Assembly: GCF_037126465.1 (NCBI RefSeq)
Contig: NC_088201.1
Location: forward strand, 81,868,273-81,932,272
Length of the DNA: 64,000 nucleotides
Origin: Ornithodoros turicata
Taxonomy: Eukaryota; Arthropoda; Arachnida; Ixodida; Argasidae
Direction of reading: 5' to 3'
Position numbers and translations under genes: made by a program. The notes beneath the pieces are model-generated. The model worked only from the letters and a program-made list of their open reading frames with translations. It searched no databases and was not told the DNA's origin. Position 1 is the stretch's first letter. Each line of letters begins with the position of its first letter. Shown here piece by piece: positions 1 to 9,120 of this stretch.

Positions 1-1574
1 GAGACTCCACGTTCTGGCTCAGGAGGGATTCCTCCTGAAGTATAGTTTTGTTGGGGTCGCCCGGTCGACCGCGGGGACGTGCGTCCGTTGCGTGGATCCG
101 GCAATTCTTCACGCACCGAGTCATGCGTGAAATTCGCATCTGCACGGCGTTGTTCGGATGCACGCGTACGGGGGATCATACAAGTTGCCTTCTAGGCCGA
201 ATGGAAGGCGTCCTGGATGGAGGGCAGTGGTGGCAACAGGAGTGAGCTACATGTTTAATGTGTTTGTGTGTTTGTAATGTACATTTGTTGCGAAGACGGT
301 CTGCTGTTCCCGCTACACACGTAGATACGTATGTCACGATGGATACCACTAGGGTACAATTTGAGTAATGAAAATAGAAAAACAAAGAAAGAGTGTCTAC
401 TCTATAGATACCCTTATGCACGGCATATAAATTCTGTATCCCTTTCAGGCAGTGGATTTATTTGGACATTATTATAAAGGCGGCATTTCCATTTGGAACT
501 GGTTATCCAATTTAATATCGAGGGAAACCTGCTTAAAATTACTGCAAGGATTCAGGTCTCTGGCCTAATACAAATTTCATGACTACTCCACACAACACTT
601 TTTTTTTTCTGAAAAATTATCGAAATCAGCATACGAGTCATGTGGACATAGAAATTAGTGGGCAGGGGTAGGCCTTCCCAAAAGGCGGAACTGATTTGTC
701 ATGGAAGGAAGGCGTGCAGGAATCTTGAGAACCTCATCCGTCTGCACCATGGTCGTCGAGACACCACAGTCATCGAGGAAGAGGCCTAAGATAAACATTG
801 TAACAAGCCCACTTCCCGACCGGGAGTGTGCTTGAACGCAACGCATACTCGTTCCTGCATTCCTGCTCTTGATGGAAGTGTTTTGGCACCCCAACGACTA
901 TACGATGAGGCAGGGTCCTGGTGCCAGGCGAGCGTCCCCACATGCACTTCCTCGTTCCAAGAGCAGTACCACAGTCAGTCGTCGCCTCTAAATAACTGTT
1001 GGACGACCGCGATGACGAATGCTCGCTGTCCTCCTACGCATCCGTACTTCCATTGAGAGACTTTGGCGACTTTCTTACGCAAGAAGATGGGTTTAGCGAA
1101 AATGGTGTAATGAAAATGAAAGGTTAGTGAAAATGGCCTAGGTATGCACCAAGTCGCGTTCCGTTATCTCCGCGCCAACTGGGGTGCTGGGAAGGGATAT
1201 ATACGTGTCTGCCTCTCAGTAGCATTCCGGTTCCAGGAACAGACTTGGGCAAGTAGCAGTCGGGCGACACAATGTGGTTTTGATGGGCTGTTGTTGCCCA
1301 GCAGTCTCCCTGTCATTAGCAGAATTGATAGACGATTTTATACGTTTCTCTCAATTATTCATTTTGGATTTTGGATTGTGTACCTGAGAGTCCATATCTT
1401 TTTCTAACCCAAAGTTACCGAAGATGTGGTCCTGCAGCAAAATTTCTTGATTATCTCCAAGTGGCCAAGATTTGTGTTTGTTAGCAGTAATCGCGACATT
1501 TTATTAAAGCGATAGCTGGACAGCTGCCGTGAACGTCTGTCCGCGGCACTGTCATGTGCAAACGCCACATGATC
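1..1574. other. Unassigned DNA
   Basis: No coding region, RNA gene or recognisable repeat is supported here. The open frames are short (under 90 codons), overlap on both strands and show no domain. A run of about 11 T lies near 599-610. Confidence 0.5.
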
Positions 1575-1740
1575 GCCAGACTGTGTTTGAGGTACGCTGA
1601 AATTGTGTAACCACCACATTAACAATGCAAAACAAAAAAATAACGCTAATCGCGAAAAGGCTTTCAATAAAAATTTAATAGCATTTCAAAAAGAGTTTCG
1701 CCAACAATTTACCGCGACGATGACCCAACATATCTATCGC
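1575..1740 (+). repeat. Dispersed repeat, copy 1
   Basis: This stretch aligns with 19990-20152 on the same strand. Both contain GGTACGCTGAAATTGTGTAA, then an AT-rich middle, then AGAGTTTCGCCAA and TTACCGC. Copy 1 stops where the hAT-type MITE begins. The class is unknown; it could be a piece of a larger transposon. Confidence 0.6.
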
Positions 1741-1748
1741 ATTTAAAT

Positions 1749-2529
1749 CAGACTTGTACGTAACGGGTAACGGTTGCGTTACTAGTAATCAATTACTTTT
1801 TTGAGTAATTTGTAACGTAACCGACTACTTTTGGGGCCCATTAATTTTTTGAGTAATTCAATTACAAATTTCAGTAATCAACTACCAAGTAATCGATTAC
1901 TTGGAAACTAAAGAATCCACATTGTTCGGGACGATGCACACACACATATATGGGATGATTCACCGCCGCGAGAAGACAAAACCAACTGCCCTCTGCAAGT
2001 TCGGTGCAAGGCAGCTGTCTTATCCCTAGGACTTTTCCCGCAACAATTACTTACTCGAGGACCCCGAGGTCAATTGCCACAGTGTTCCGCACGTGTAGTG
2101 TATTTTTGAGTCCGCTGTCCTCTCCCCATTCATGTGTACTATCTATCCGTAACCCGGCCTGTATGCAGTAAGTTGGACTGTAGGTTGTACCGTGAACCTG
2201 ATGAGTCATTTGTGGGAGTTCCAGTTGGGACTCTTTTCTGCTTTTGCAATTCTGCTTCAATGCTGACTTCATTTTTGCTTCGTTTCGCTTCGTTTTTGCT
2301 CAGTTTCCTTTTTTTTGTGGATATCTTTTTTGCTATATCTTTTTCTCTATCTTTTTTTATATAGTTTTCTCAGATATCGAAAGTAATTGGCAAAGTAACG
2401 CGTTACTTTTCAAGGCGTTACTTCATTACTTTTTCCGGCAAGTAATTTGTAACGGTAAAAAATTACTTTTTCGTACAAGGTAACGGTAACGGTAATCAAT
2501 TACTTTTTTTAGTAACGTGTACAGCTCTG
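1749..2529. mobile_element. hAT-type MITE with 8-bp target duplication
   Basis: A 781-bp element without coding capacity. Its ends are CAGACTTGTAC on the left and, reading inward from the right, CAGAGCTGTAC. Both arms are packed with GTAACG and AGTAAT motifs. It is flanked by perfect copies of ATTTAAAT (1741-1748 and 2530-2537). Eight-bp duplications and CAG termini are typical of the hAT superfamily. The target is itself a palindrome. The middle (about 2250-2360) is T-rich. Confidence 0.8.
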
Positions 2530-2537
2530 ATTTAAAT

Positions 2538-3022
2538 GCATTGGCACAATGGCCAAAGATGCAGCTATTTTTTTTTAAAGCTCGTCATCTTCGTAATTAA
2601 TGACAACAGGATGATCAGCAGCAGATCATTACCCGTTCGTTACAGTGCTGAGCTCCCGCAGTACCGCAGATTGAAAATCGGGCAGTTGGCCTCCTGAGAA
2701 TCCACCATAGTTACTCGGCCAGTCTCTCTCGATGAACGGTTTGAACGTTTTTTCCACAGCTTCATTCTGCTGTTGCCCTCAAACATAAATGAAGAAGCTC
2801 AAGTGTCAAGAGAAAAAAAAGCGGGCAACGAAACGAAAGAGATATTTCTTCGCTTGGGTCACGCATTAGGTCTTTCCAGCGTAGCATAATCCTTGAACTC
2901 TGTTTGCTGTCGGTCAAGGTTCTGCTCTGTCGCGGGTGAAAAAGAGAGGCATTTGAAAGAGACAGTCGCAATTTAGAAAGCTCAAGGTCTCATTTTTGAT
3001 TACACGCGTCTTAATAACTATA
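2538..3022. other. Unassigned DNA
   Basis: No gene or repeat was recognised. An A-rich run lies around 2810-2820. A short minus-strand frame (2762-2971) has no recognisable domain. Confidence 0.4.
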
Positions 3023-3172
3023 CAGAGGTGAGCGTGGATATACCCGCAGTCACCCGCAGATACCCGCGCACTTTTGTGATTTACAGGTAAACATTCTGGA
3101 GTCGCTGCGGGTTGCGGGTAAAATGAGGGTGCACGCGCAATGCGTCGGCGGGTATTTTACCCGCGCCCAAAC
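3023..3172. repeat. GC-rich CCCGC-repeat remnant, possibly hAT-derived
   Basis: The stretch starts with CAGAGGTGAGCG. It holds repeated TACCCGC motifs on one strand and their complements (GCGGGTA) at the far end, so it folds on itself. This resembles hAT-type miniature elements with GC-rich subterminal repeats, but no target duplication was found. Confidence 0.35.
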
Positions 3173-3835
3173 TAACTTTTGCTACCCTAACTTCCTAACG
3201 AATTTTGGCATTTTCCGCACTTTTCGTCGAGAAAAGTACTACCAAAAGTAAACATTTTCGCATATCCCGTGGACATTTGACCTTTCATCGGAGCTTTTCA
3301 TCAAACACCAAGCGAAACAGCCACACACACGTTCGAGGAAATTTCTCTCGTTTCTTTCAATTCATCCTTATCCGTCAACACACGAGCTGATCATTTCACA
3401 ATATCGCGTTCAGATTGGACTGGCTGTTACCATGTCAGTCGTTTTCCCACACAGGCTCTACATACAGAAGTTCACCACATGACAAGCAATTTTTATTATT
3501 GATCAATTATTTCACAACATTTCCATCACTTCCGTTTTTGATAAGGTATGTAGAACGGACACTTTATTGAAAGCAGGATAAACTACTGCCTAAACTAAAC
3601 TGCCCTCGTTAGAAAACTGCTAGTGAAGCACAGATGATAATCCACACTACGGCGAAAGCTGAGGCATTACTGTAATAGAGAGTTTTAAGAAACCACGTTC
3701 TCCCTCACGGTAGGTTACCGTCGGCGCGGCCACAGAACTGCGCATGCTCAGAAGACGTCGACCGCACGGTATCTCTCCGGAGCTGCGCTCGCTAACGGCC
3801 ATTACCGGACACACTTACGGTTAGAAAATCTCATC
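3173..3835. other. Unassigned DNA
   Basis: No coding region or repeat was recognised. The last 150 bases (about 3690-3835) are CpG-rich and lead directly into the Myb/SANT-like frame. Confidence 0.4.
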
Positions 3836-4066
3836 ATGGCTGTGTCGTCTGCTAGTATGACACCCGCCCGAAAGCGTTTTACGATCACCGATGATCTTTA
3901 TTGTCCCCGTCAGGTGCTCGCAGAGAACCCCTCTTGTCTCCAGCGGGCTCACTCTGGTTTGCTAAAAGTGCTCGTGCTGGCATTCTCTGCGGACACGATC
4001 CGATCGAATTCACCGTTTTTATTAACGATCGGGAGCTGCCAGATCCGGTTTGCTAAAACTCTCTAA
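3836..4066 (+). pseudogene. Myb/SANT-like DNA-binding fragment
   Basis: A 76-codon frame starts MAVSS and contains RKRFTITDDL followed by RQVLAENP at residues 12-33. The pattern of a basic residue, F/W-T, an acidic pair and a leucine-rich helix ending in ENP resembles the first helix of Myb/SANT-like domains found in transposon-derived proteins of arthropods. The second and third helices are not recognisable after residue 35, so the domain is incomplete. The frame is preceded by a CpG-rich stretch. Seen: the motif. Inferred: the family. It could be a decayed exon or part of an old DNA transposon. Confidence 0.35.
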
Positions 4067-4529
4067 TCCAGCGCATTTGCGGTTTGGTGCACACAAAGCT
4101 CGCGACTTGCAAACTAGCGGCATAGATGACGCTTCAGAGCGAGACCTGCTTTCTTATGGGACAATTCAAGATAAAACGTTTGCTGCATCTTCGAGCATTC
4201 TGCAGGATGCGTTTAAATCCGGTATCTTTAAAGTGACTATCGCATGCGGAAACGTGTGTATGAGACCGACACGGTAATGTTTGGCACCGCGCTTCACAGT
4301 CTACTTGGGCAAGCTTCTCTTCCGGAAACAGCTTACATATTAAATAAATGAGTTTTAAAGATTCGCACTCCCTCTGTAGCTAAGGAACCTCCAGCGATAG
4401 CAATATCATGATGACGTAAGCCAGGCATGCGAATGGGAGCTCCTCTGCTTCGCGTTCGCACCGCAATATACTAAGTGAAAAGCCCACGGCATATGCTCCG
4501 ACTTTCGCTTGTCAGTGTGAGTTCTGACG
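4067..4529. other. Unassigned DNA downstream of the Myb/SANT-like fragment
   Basis: An overlapping 75-codon frame (4050-4277) has no recognisable domain but could be decayed coding sequence that continues the upstream fragment. A possible poly(A) signal, AATAAA, occurs near 4343. Confidence 0.3.
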
Positions 4530-4787
4530 ATGACCATGTCTCGTGGAACAATGTGTTACGCTCATGGCTGTACAGACACGTCAGACGCTAACGCAGAAGT
4601 GACATTCCACAAGCCGATCACAGACTCTCCGCGACCTGCAGACACCGCCCACACTCCCACCGGCCGCCAAAGGCCATCGGGCCGCTCCCTGATTGGACTA
4701 GTCCGCGCCAAAGGGCGATCCTTGATTGGCCTTGTGCGAGTGACGTTTTCTCCAATTTCCAGAGAGGGAATTCCGGGATGCCCTTAA
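4530..4787 (+). pseudogene. THAP-like zinc-finger fragment
   Basis: An 85-codon frame begins MTMSRGTM, then CYAHGC (residues 9-14) and VTFHK about ten residues later. THAP domains begin with a C-x(2-4)-C pair and a F-H pair of this kind; the C2CH finger then needs a later C and H, which are not identifiable here. The frame then runs into low-complexity DNA with a near-duplicated GRSLIGLVR segment (residues 51-59 and 62-70). It is therefore at best a first exon or a decayed fragment. THAP domains occur in host transcription factors and in P-element-type transposases. Confidence 0.35.
4688..4750 (+). promoter_or_regulatory. Two inverted CCAAT boxes near a TGACG motif
   Basis: TGATTGGAC (about 4690) and TGATTGGCC (about 4724) are two inverted CCAAT boxes about 33 bases apart, followed by GTGACGTTTTC (about 4740). 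This is an NF-Y/CREB-like promoter arrangement. It lies inside the THAP-like frame, so it either marks a promoter or is chance in GC-rich DNA. Confidence 0.25.
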
Positions 4788-5003
4788 CATCCGTCGCCTG
4801 CTCTTGGCATGCATTACATGAAATTGCACAGAGACTACTCCACTTTTCCGAGTCAGATTTTCGGCCTTATTGTCGGTAATGAACGAGGAGTAAAACGGCA
4901 TTACAGTTTCGGAATCGATCGTGACGGATGCGACACTCCCTTTGAAGGGTCATATTCGACCCTAACCTTCGAGCGCCCGCAGTCGTTTCGATGCCCCATT
5001 GTA
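4788..5003. other. Short unassigned gap
   Basis: Nothing recognisable apart from the TA at 5002-5003 that serves as target site for the next element. Confidence 0.3.
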
Positions 5004-6314
5004 CACTCTAAATCGTTTCACACCTTTAAAGGTGTAAAATAGGTGTATTAACAAAGATCACACCCTTTTCACACCCTACAACTTTGTTTTGGAGGTTCCT
5101 GAGGGTGTAACAATGGTGTACTATACCCTCAGGTGAAATATGGTCATTAGTGTGTCGCCTGGGTGTATAAAGGGAGGATGTTTATTTTCGATCACATGAA
5201 CAAAAGTAAATATATACAACAACAGGGAACGGGAAATTACATTACAAAAGTGCATGGCGTGGATTTACAACACGTCTACCATCAGATAATATATGCAGAT
5301 TTAGAAGATCTGTTCAGATAGTGCTTAAATTTCTTAAAACACGTTCCTCCTCATTTCAAGACAGAACAAATACATGACAGTGCTCATCATACGCAACTGC
5401 AGTTAATGTTTGTATGAGAAAAATGGTATCAGAGTTAATAACATATATGCCTGCTATCTCAACGAACACGGGTAAGTCCTCCTCGGAACGTTCTTTTGCA
5501 ACAACACAGCCAACAGCAAATGCATTATCATTACCAACTGCACTTTTCACATAGACTATAGATTCTGCGTGAATATCACGGTCGTGAATGTAACTCTGAA
5601 TTGCTTCTGGGGCATGTTGAAGTAGTATCTCCTTGGAACCATCAGTAGATGTGGCATTTCTGATGAAGGGTTGCGACCACACATACATTTGATAAAATGT
5701 ATGTCTTCTTGCTAATGAAAGGGTTACGTTCTTAAAATTTCGAGTTTTTCTAGCAACATCTTTAAAATGCTAGCGTTTCCCTTCGAAACGCGTACACCAT
5801 AGAGCTAGGAGAGGACCAAACATCCTGATGAGTCGCGGTTAATGAACAATGTAATGCATTTTACAGGGGTTAGATATTTGTGGGTACCACACTGCAAATC
5901 CTTGAAGAAACGAATAAATGCAACGTTCTAAGTAATTAACATGCACATGGGGGAGGTGCCTGCTCATGAGAAGGTCTACAATTTCACGAAAGGCTATATT
6001 CAGCTGCCATGCTTCATTGCCATACACAGCTAGCTGCCATGCCATACATGATTGTCTGTTTGTCGCCTGTGCATGTTAACACACATTTAATCACCTTGAT
6101 GTGCATACATATATGGACCTCAATGTCATTACATGCAATATGCCGGTAATTGTGAATACACAGTTACCAGCATATTGCCACGAACCCAGCAGTTTTATTC
6201 AGCGTTACACCCTTTACACCCCAATTACCATGAGGGTGTTAAAATACACCTTAAAAGGTGTGCGCCATGAACATTTTGATTTACACCCTTTAAGGTGTAA
6301 AACGATTTAGAGTG
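5004..6314. mobile_element. 1.3-kb TIR element with ACACC/GGTGT subterminal palindromes (family E, copy 1)
   Basis: The element is flanked by TA at 5002-5003 and 6315-6316. Its termini are inverted repeats beginning CACTCTAAATCGTTT on both sides. Immediately inside each end are short palindromes of the type ACACCTTTAAAGGTGT. The inner right end carries TGTTCATGGCGCACACC, which recurs in the relatives at 32236-34227 and 7536-7605. A TA target and TIRs suggest the Tc1/mariner or a similar superfamily, but no transposase is present. It carries one 110-codon frame. Confidence 0.75.
5356..5688 (-). CDS. Uncharacterised 110-residue frame inside the family E element
   Basis: The frame starts MYVWSQPF and ends FVLS. 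The product is acidic and hydrophobic, with segments IVYVKSAVGNDNAFAVGCVV (residues 44-63) and LPVFVEIAGIYVI (72-84). The composition looks protein-like rather than random, and it is the longest frame in the element. I recognise no domain. It could be a remnant of the element's own protein or a captured host exon. No splice sites were settled. Confidence 0.4.
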   Translation of the reverse strand: MYVWSQPFIRNATSTDGSKEILLQHAPEAIQSYIHDRDIHAESIVYVKSAVGNDNAFAVGCVVAKERSEEDLPVFVEIAGIYVINSDTIFLIQTLTAVAYDEHCHVFVLS

Positions 6315-6635
6315 TAGCTTCTTACTTCTTCTCTTCTCCTTCTCTATTATTCTTCTCTCTCCACAACTGTTATGGATGTACCTACGCGGCTCTCGACGTT
6401 TGTGGCCCCTACGAAGCTATGCCTTTAAACATTTCAGGATGCCTTCAGTGTGCTATTCCTTGCATATCTGTAGCAGGGTCAGAAGCCAACATGGTCTCTC
6501 CAGACCAATTTTTGTGTCCAGACAACACTCAGCACTGAGTCCCACCATAACCAACCTGCAATATACTGGCCATTATAACCCGTCGCGCTTCCGAAGCTAA
6601 TTTTTTTCACGACGACTAATACCCTAGCCGCACGG
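6315..6635. other. Unassigned DNA
   Basis: No gene or repeat was recognised. A pyrimidine-rich stretch (TTCTTCTC type) occupies about 6318-6362. Confidence 0.4.
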
Positions 6636-7092
6636 CAAACTTAACACATTAAACGGAATGGCATTTGCTTCGCCTCCTTACCAACCATAAACTCGAACGA
6701 CATCGTACTCTCCCCTGACTTGTTGAAAAGAGGAGGCGTACGCCTTTTTTGTGACAATTATGCGGAACATAATTGCAACAGATGGTGGTGGTAGTGGTGC
6801 TGGTGAAAGGGCTCGCCGATGTCGGCCTCACAGAGGTGGGCAACGTAACGACTGACGCCCTGGGGGAATGTGCGTCCTGGGCCGACTTCTAAGGGAACTG
6901 TGCCGACATATGTCTGAAAGCGTCCGAGGAAAACCCAGGAAAACCCCAGACAGCACAGCCGGCACCGGGATTGCAACAGAAAAGGCGTATGCTACATGCT
7001 TTCAACAAATCAGGGGAGAGAATGATGACATTCGAGATTATGGTTGGTTAGGAGGTGAAATAAATGCCATTCCGTTTAATGCATTAAGTTTG
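6636..7092. mobile_element. Palindromic MITE (variant), split by a SINE
   Basis: The left arm (6636-6781) and right arm (6970-7092) are inverted copies: CAAACTTAA, CATTAAACGG, ACCAACCATAA and TTGTTGAAA occur in both. The interior resembles the palindromic MITE at 7733-7981 (CTGACTTGTTGAAA and AGGCGTACGCC), but the outer ends differ. Removing the SINE and one copy of the 10-bp duplication restores one continuous palindrome. Confidence 0.7.
6782..6969 (-). mobile_element. SINE copy inserted in the MITE
   Basis: A 188-bp segment of the window's SINE family, with GGGAACTGTGCCGACAT and CCAGACAGCACAGCCGG. It is flanked by perfect 10-bp copies of ATTGCAACAG (6772-6781 and 6970-6979), which is diagnostic of retroposition. 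The tRNA-like head is cut off at the B box, and the start in plus orientation is a GGTGGTGGTAGTGGTG run. Confidence 0.8.
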
Positions 7093-7340
7093 TCATGTGG
7101 CCAGGGTATAACACAGAGATGTTTCCGTTTTCGACCGGCTCTAAAAACATGTTTGTTCTGCAAGAGCACCTTTTTAGCTTCAACGCTCTTTCTCCACACA
7201 TGCTCCTAGTGCTATATAAACGACACATATAGACACATATTTTTGATAACTTCGAAGAACTCCATGTTACAAAAATGTATTTCTTAGTCGCCCATTCCTT
7301 GAACAAAACATACCCTTAGTAGTTTATCTTATCCCTTCTC
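7093..7340. other. Short unassigned gap
   Basis: Nothing recognisable. Confidence 0.3.
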
Positions 7341-7530
7341 TGTTTAGTGGCAAAGATGAATACCCTTCTTTGCTGGGGTTTGAAAGTGACCCGGTTTCGA
7401 ATCCCGGCGCCGGTTGTGCTGTCTGGTTATTTTGCCTGGGTGTTTCGCTCTGGGGCAAATGTTGGCACGGACACTCCACGGACATCCCGTTTGCAGTGGA
7501 TGGATGTCTGTAGGAGGTTTTGTTCTACCT
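7341..7530 (+). mobile_element. SINE-like fragment, opposite orientation
   Basis: A B-box-like GGTTTCGAATCC at 7392-7403 is followed by GGTTGTGCTGTCTGG and a stretch related to the body of the other SINEs read in reverse. It is a diverged or separate subfamily; no A box or target duplication was found. Confidence 0.4.
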
Positions 7531-7535
7531 GGGGT

Positions 7536-7605
7536 GCTACACTTAAAAGGGTATTGGTTATGGCACACCCAACTTACACCGGAAGGTGTGGAAAAATTTA
7601 GTGTG
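7536..7605. mobile_element. Right-end fragment of a family E element
   Basis: Reading inward from 7605, the termini are CACACTAAATTTTTCCACACC, then CGGTGTAAG and GGGTGTGCCATAACC. This matches the right-end pattern of 5004-6314 and 32236-34227. The TA at 7606-7607 would be the target. No left end was found. Confidence 0.5.
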
Positions 7606-7607
7606 TA

Positions 7608-7732
7608 CACCGTTTCGGTATAGTTTTCACTCTAGAGGAAGTTCCTGCAACACTGTTCTAACTCGCGTATTCTATATAGAGCACCATTTCGAGGGCCACA
7701 TTCTACACAAAACACCGTTCCATGGGTGGGTA
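7608..7732. other. Short unassigned gap
   Basis: Nothing recognisable before the TA at 7731-7732. Confidence 0.3.
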
Positions 7733-7981
7733 CACTCTTAAAAATGAACTTCACCGCATAGCACGCTCCTAGCCAACCATTATCTCGAATGATATCGTTA
7801 TCTGCCCTGATTTGTTGAAAACGGGGGGCGTACGCCATTTCTGTGACACTTATGCTGTTCATAATTGTCACAGAACAGGCGTACGCCCCCTGTTTTCAAC
7901 AAATCAGGGCAGATAACGATATCATTCGAGATAATGGTTGGTTAGGAGCGTGCTATGCGGTGAAGTTCATTTTTAAGAGTG
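7733..7981. mobile_element. 249-bp palindromic MITE (family P, complete copy)
   Basis: Two arms of about 116 bases, inverted and nearly identical, surround a loop of about 17 bases (about 7849-7865). Both ends read CACTCTTAAAAATGAACTTC, and the TA target is duplicated at 7731-7732 and 7982-7983. There is no coding capacity. As single-stranded DNA or RNA it would form one long hairpin. Other copies are at 10902-13540 (broken by a LINE), 63326-63561 and 63589-63686. Confidence 0.85.
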
Positions 7982-7983
7982 TA

Positions 7984-8747
7984 GATGTATTCTTTTCAAC
8001 ACACTGTTTCAATTGGGTTTTCTCATTATCCCTTCGACAACACTGTCATTACACGTTCCAGTTGAGACTGTCTAGCACTGCTACACCATTTTCCAGCTTT
8101 AAATGTGCGAGAAGGTTAAGAGTGTACGAAATAAGAAAACGCGTTTACTTGCAAAAACACGCCTTTTACACGCCGAGAATCATGGAAAAAAATACTTTCT
8201 AGGGCTGGCCACCTTTTCCTTACAGGTCCTCTTTCGCTACTTCGGTTGCTTGGTGTTATGAGACATGCTTAAACCTTGTTAGAGTGCAGCTCCACGTAGC
8301 AGTTGCTGCTGCAGTCATCTACACCGTCTTATGTGTCGACTACTTCGCCCTATAATTAGCATACAATCTGGACTTACTTTCGCTGGAAAACGTCTGACGG
8401 GAGACCACCCGTACACTCCCAGCACCAACGATTTATCATGGCGTTTTTTTGAATAAACGGTGTGTGCGTATGAGGTTTATGCGCAGAGTATATCGTGCAT
8501 TTGTTTTTGTTTCGTGAGTGTCCATGGTCTTGTTGATCTTTAGAACTTGTCTCTGCGACTCTGTTGCGAGTGCACATGTGAGCTTGCGTAGGAATTCCAC
8601 AATGTTGGGAACAGCCCCACCTTTATTATCATGTAGACATCTATCAACCTACCTGTAGCGCCCCGTGACGAGAATATACGCCACTGGCACGCGTAGGTTT
8701 CAATTATATCATCATTATCCTGGACTACGGCGATGTGGCATAGGTTC
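7984..8747. other. Unassigned DNA
   Basis: No coding region or repeat was supported. The short frames on both strands are uninformative. Confidence 0.4.
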
Positions 8748-9120
8748 GAGCACTGCACTGGCCGCACTCTTAGGCCCAGGCCAAAACTTCCTTCGATTTA
8801 CCCGCCCGGACCCGGCTCGACGGTTCCATACTTGGTCCGTGCAGACTCAAGCTGGAAGAATTTTTAGGTTTCACGGCACAGGGCTGGCCCGAGCCCGATA
8901 AATTTATAGGGTACCCGACCCGGCCCAGCGTAGTGGGCTGTAAAAGTTGACCGTGGCTAACTAACAATGGGGTAACACAGGATCCAGCAGGACCTGGGCC
9001 CGGCAATATACTGGTCCGGGCCCATAATAGTCCTACACAAGCGCAGCCCAGGCACGCAAACAGAAGGCCTTACCCGGCCCGCTCTCGCACTTTCGGGTAA
9101 CCCGAGCCCGTGCAGTGCTC
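8748..9120. mobile_element. GC-rich hAT-like MITE
   Basis: The two ends are inverted: GAGCACTGCACTGG on the left and, reading inward from the right, GAGCACTGCACGGG. The interior is dense in CCCGGC, GGGTAC and CCGGGCCC motifs. This is the architecture of hAT-type nonautonomous elements, but a clean 8-bp duplication was not found. Confidence 0.55.
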
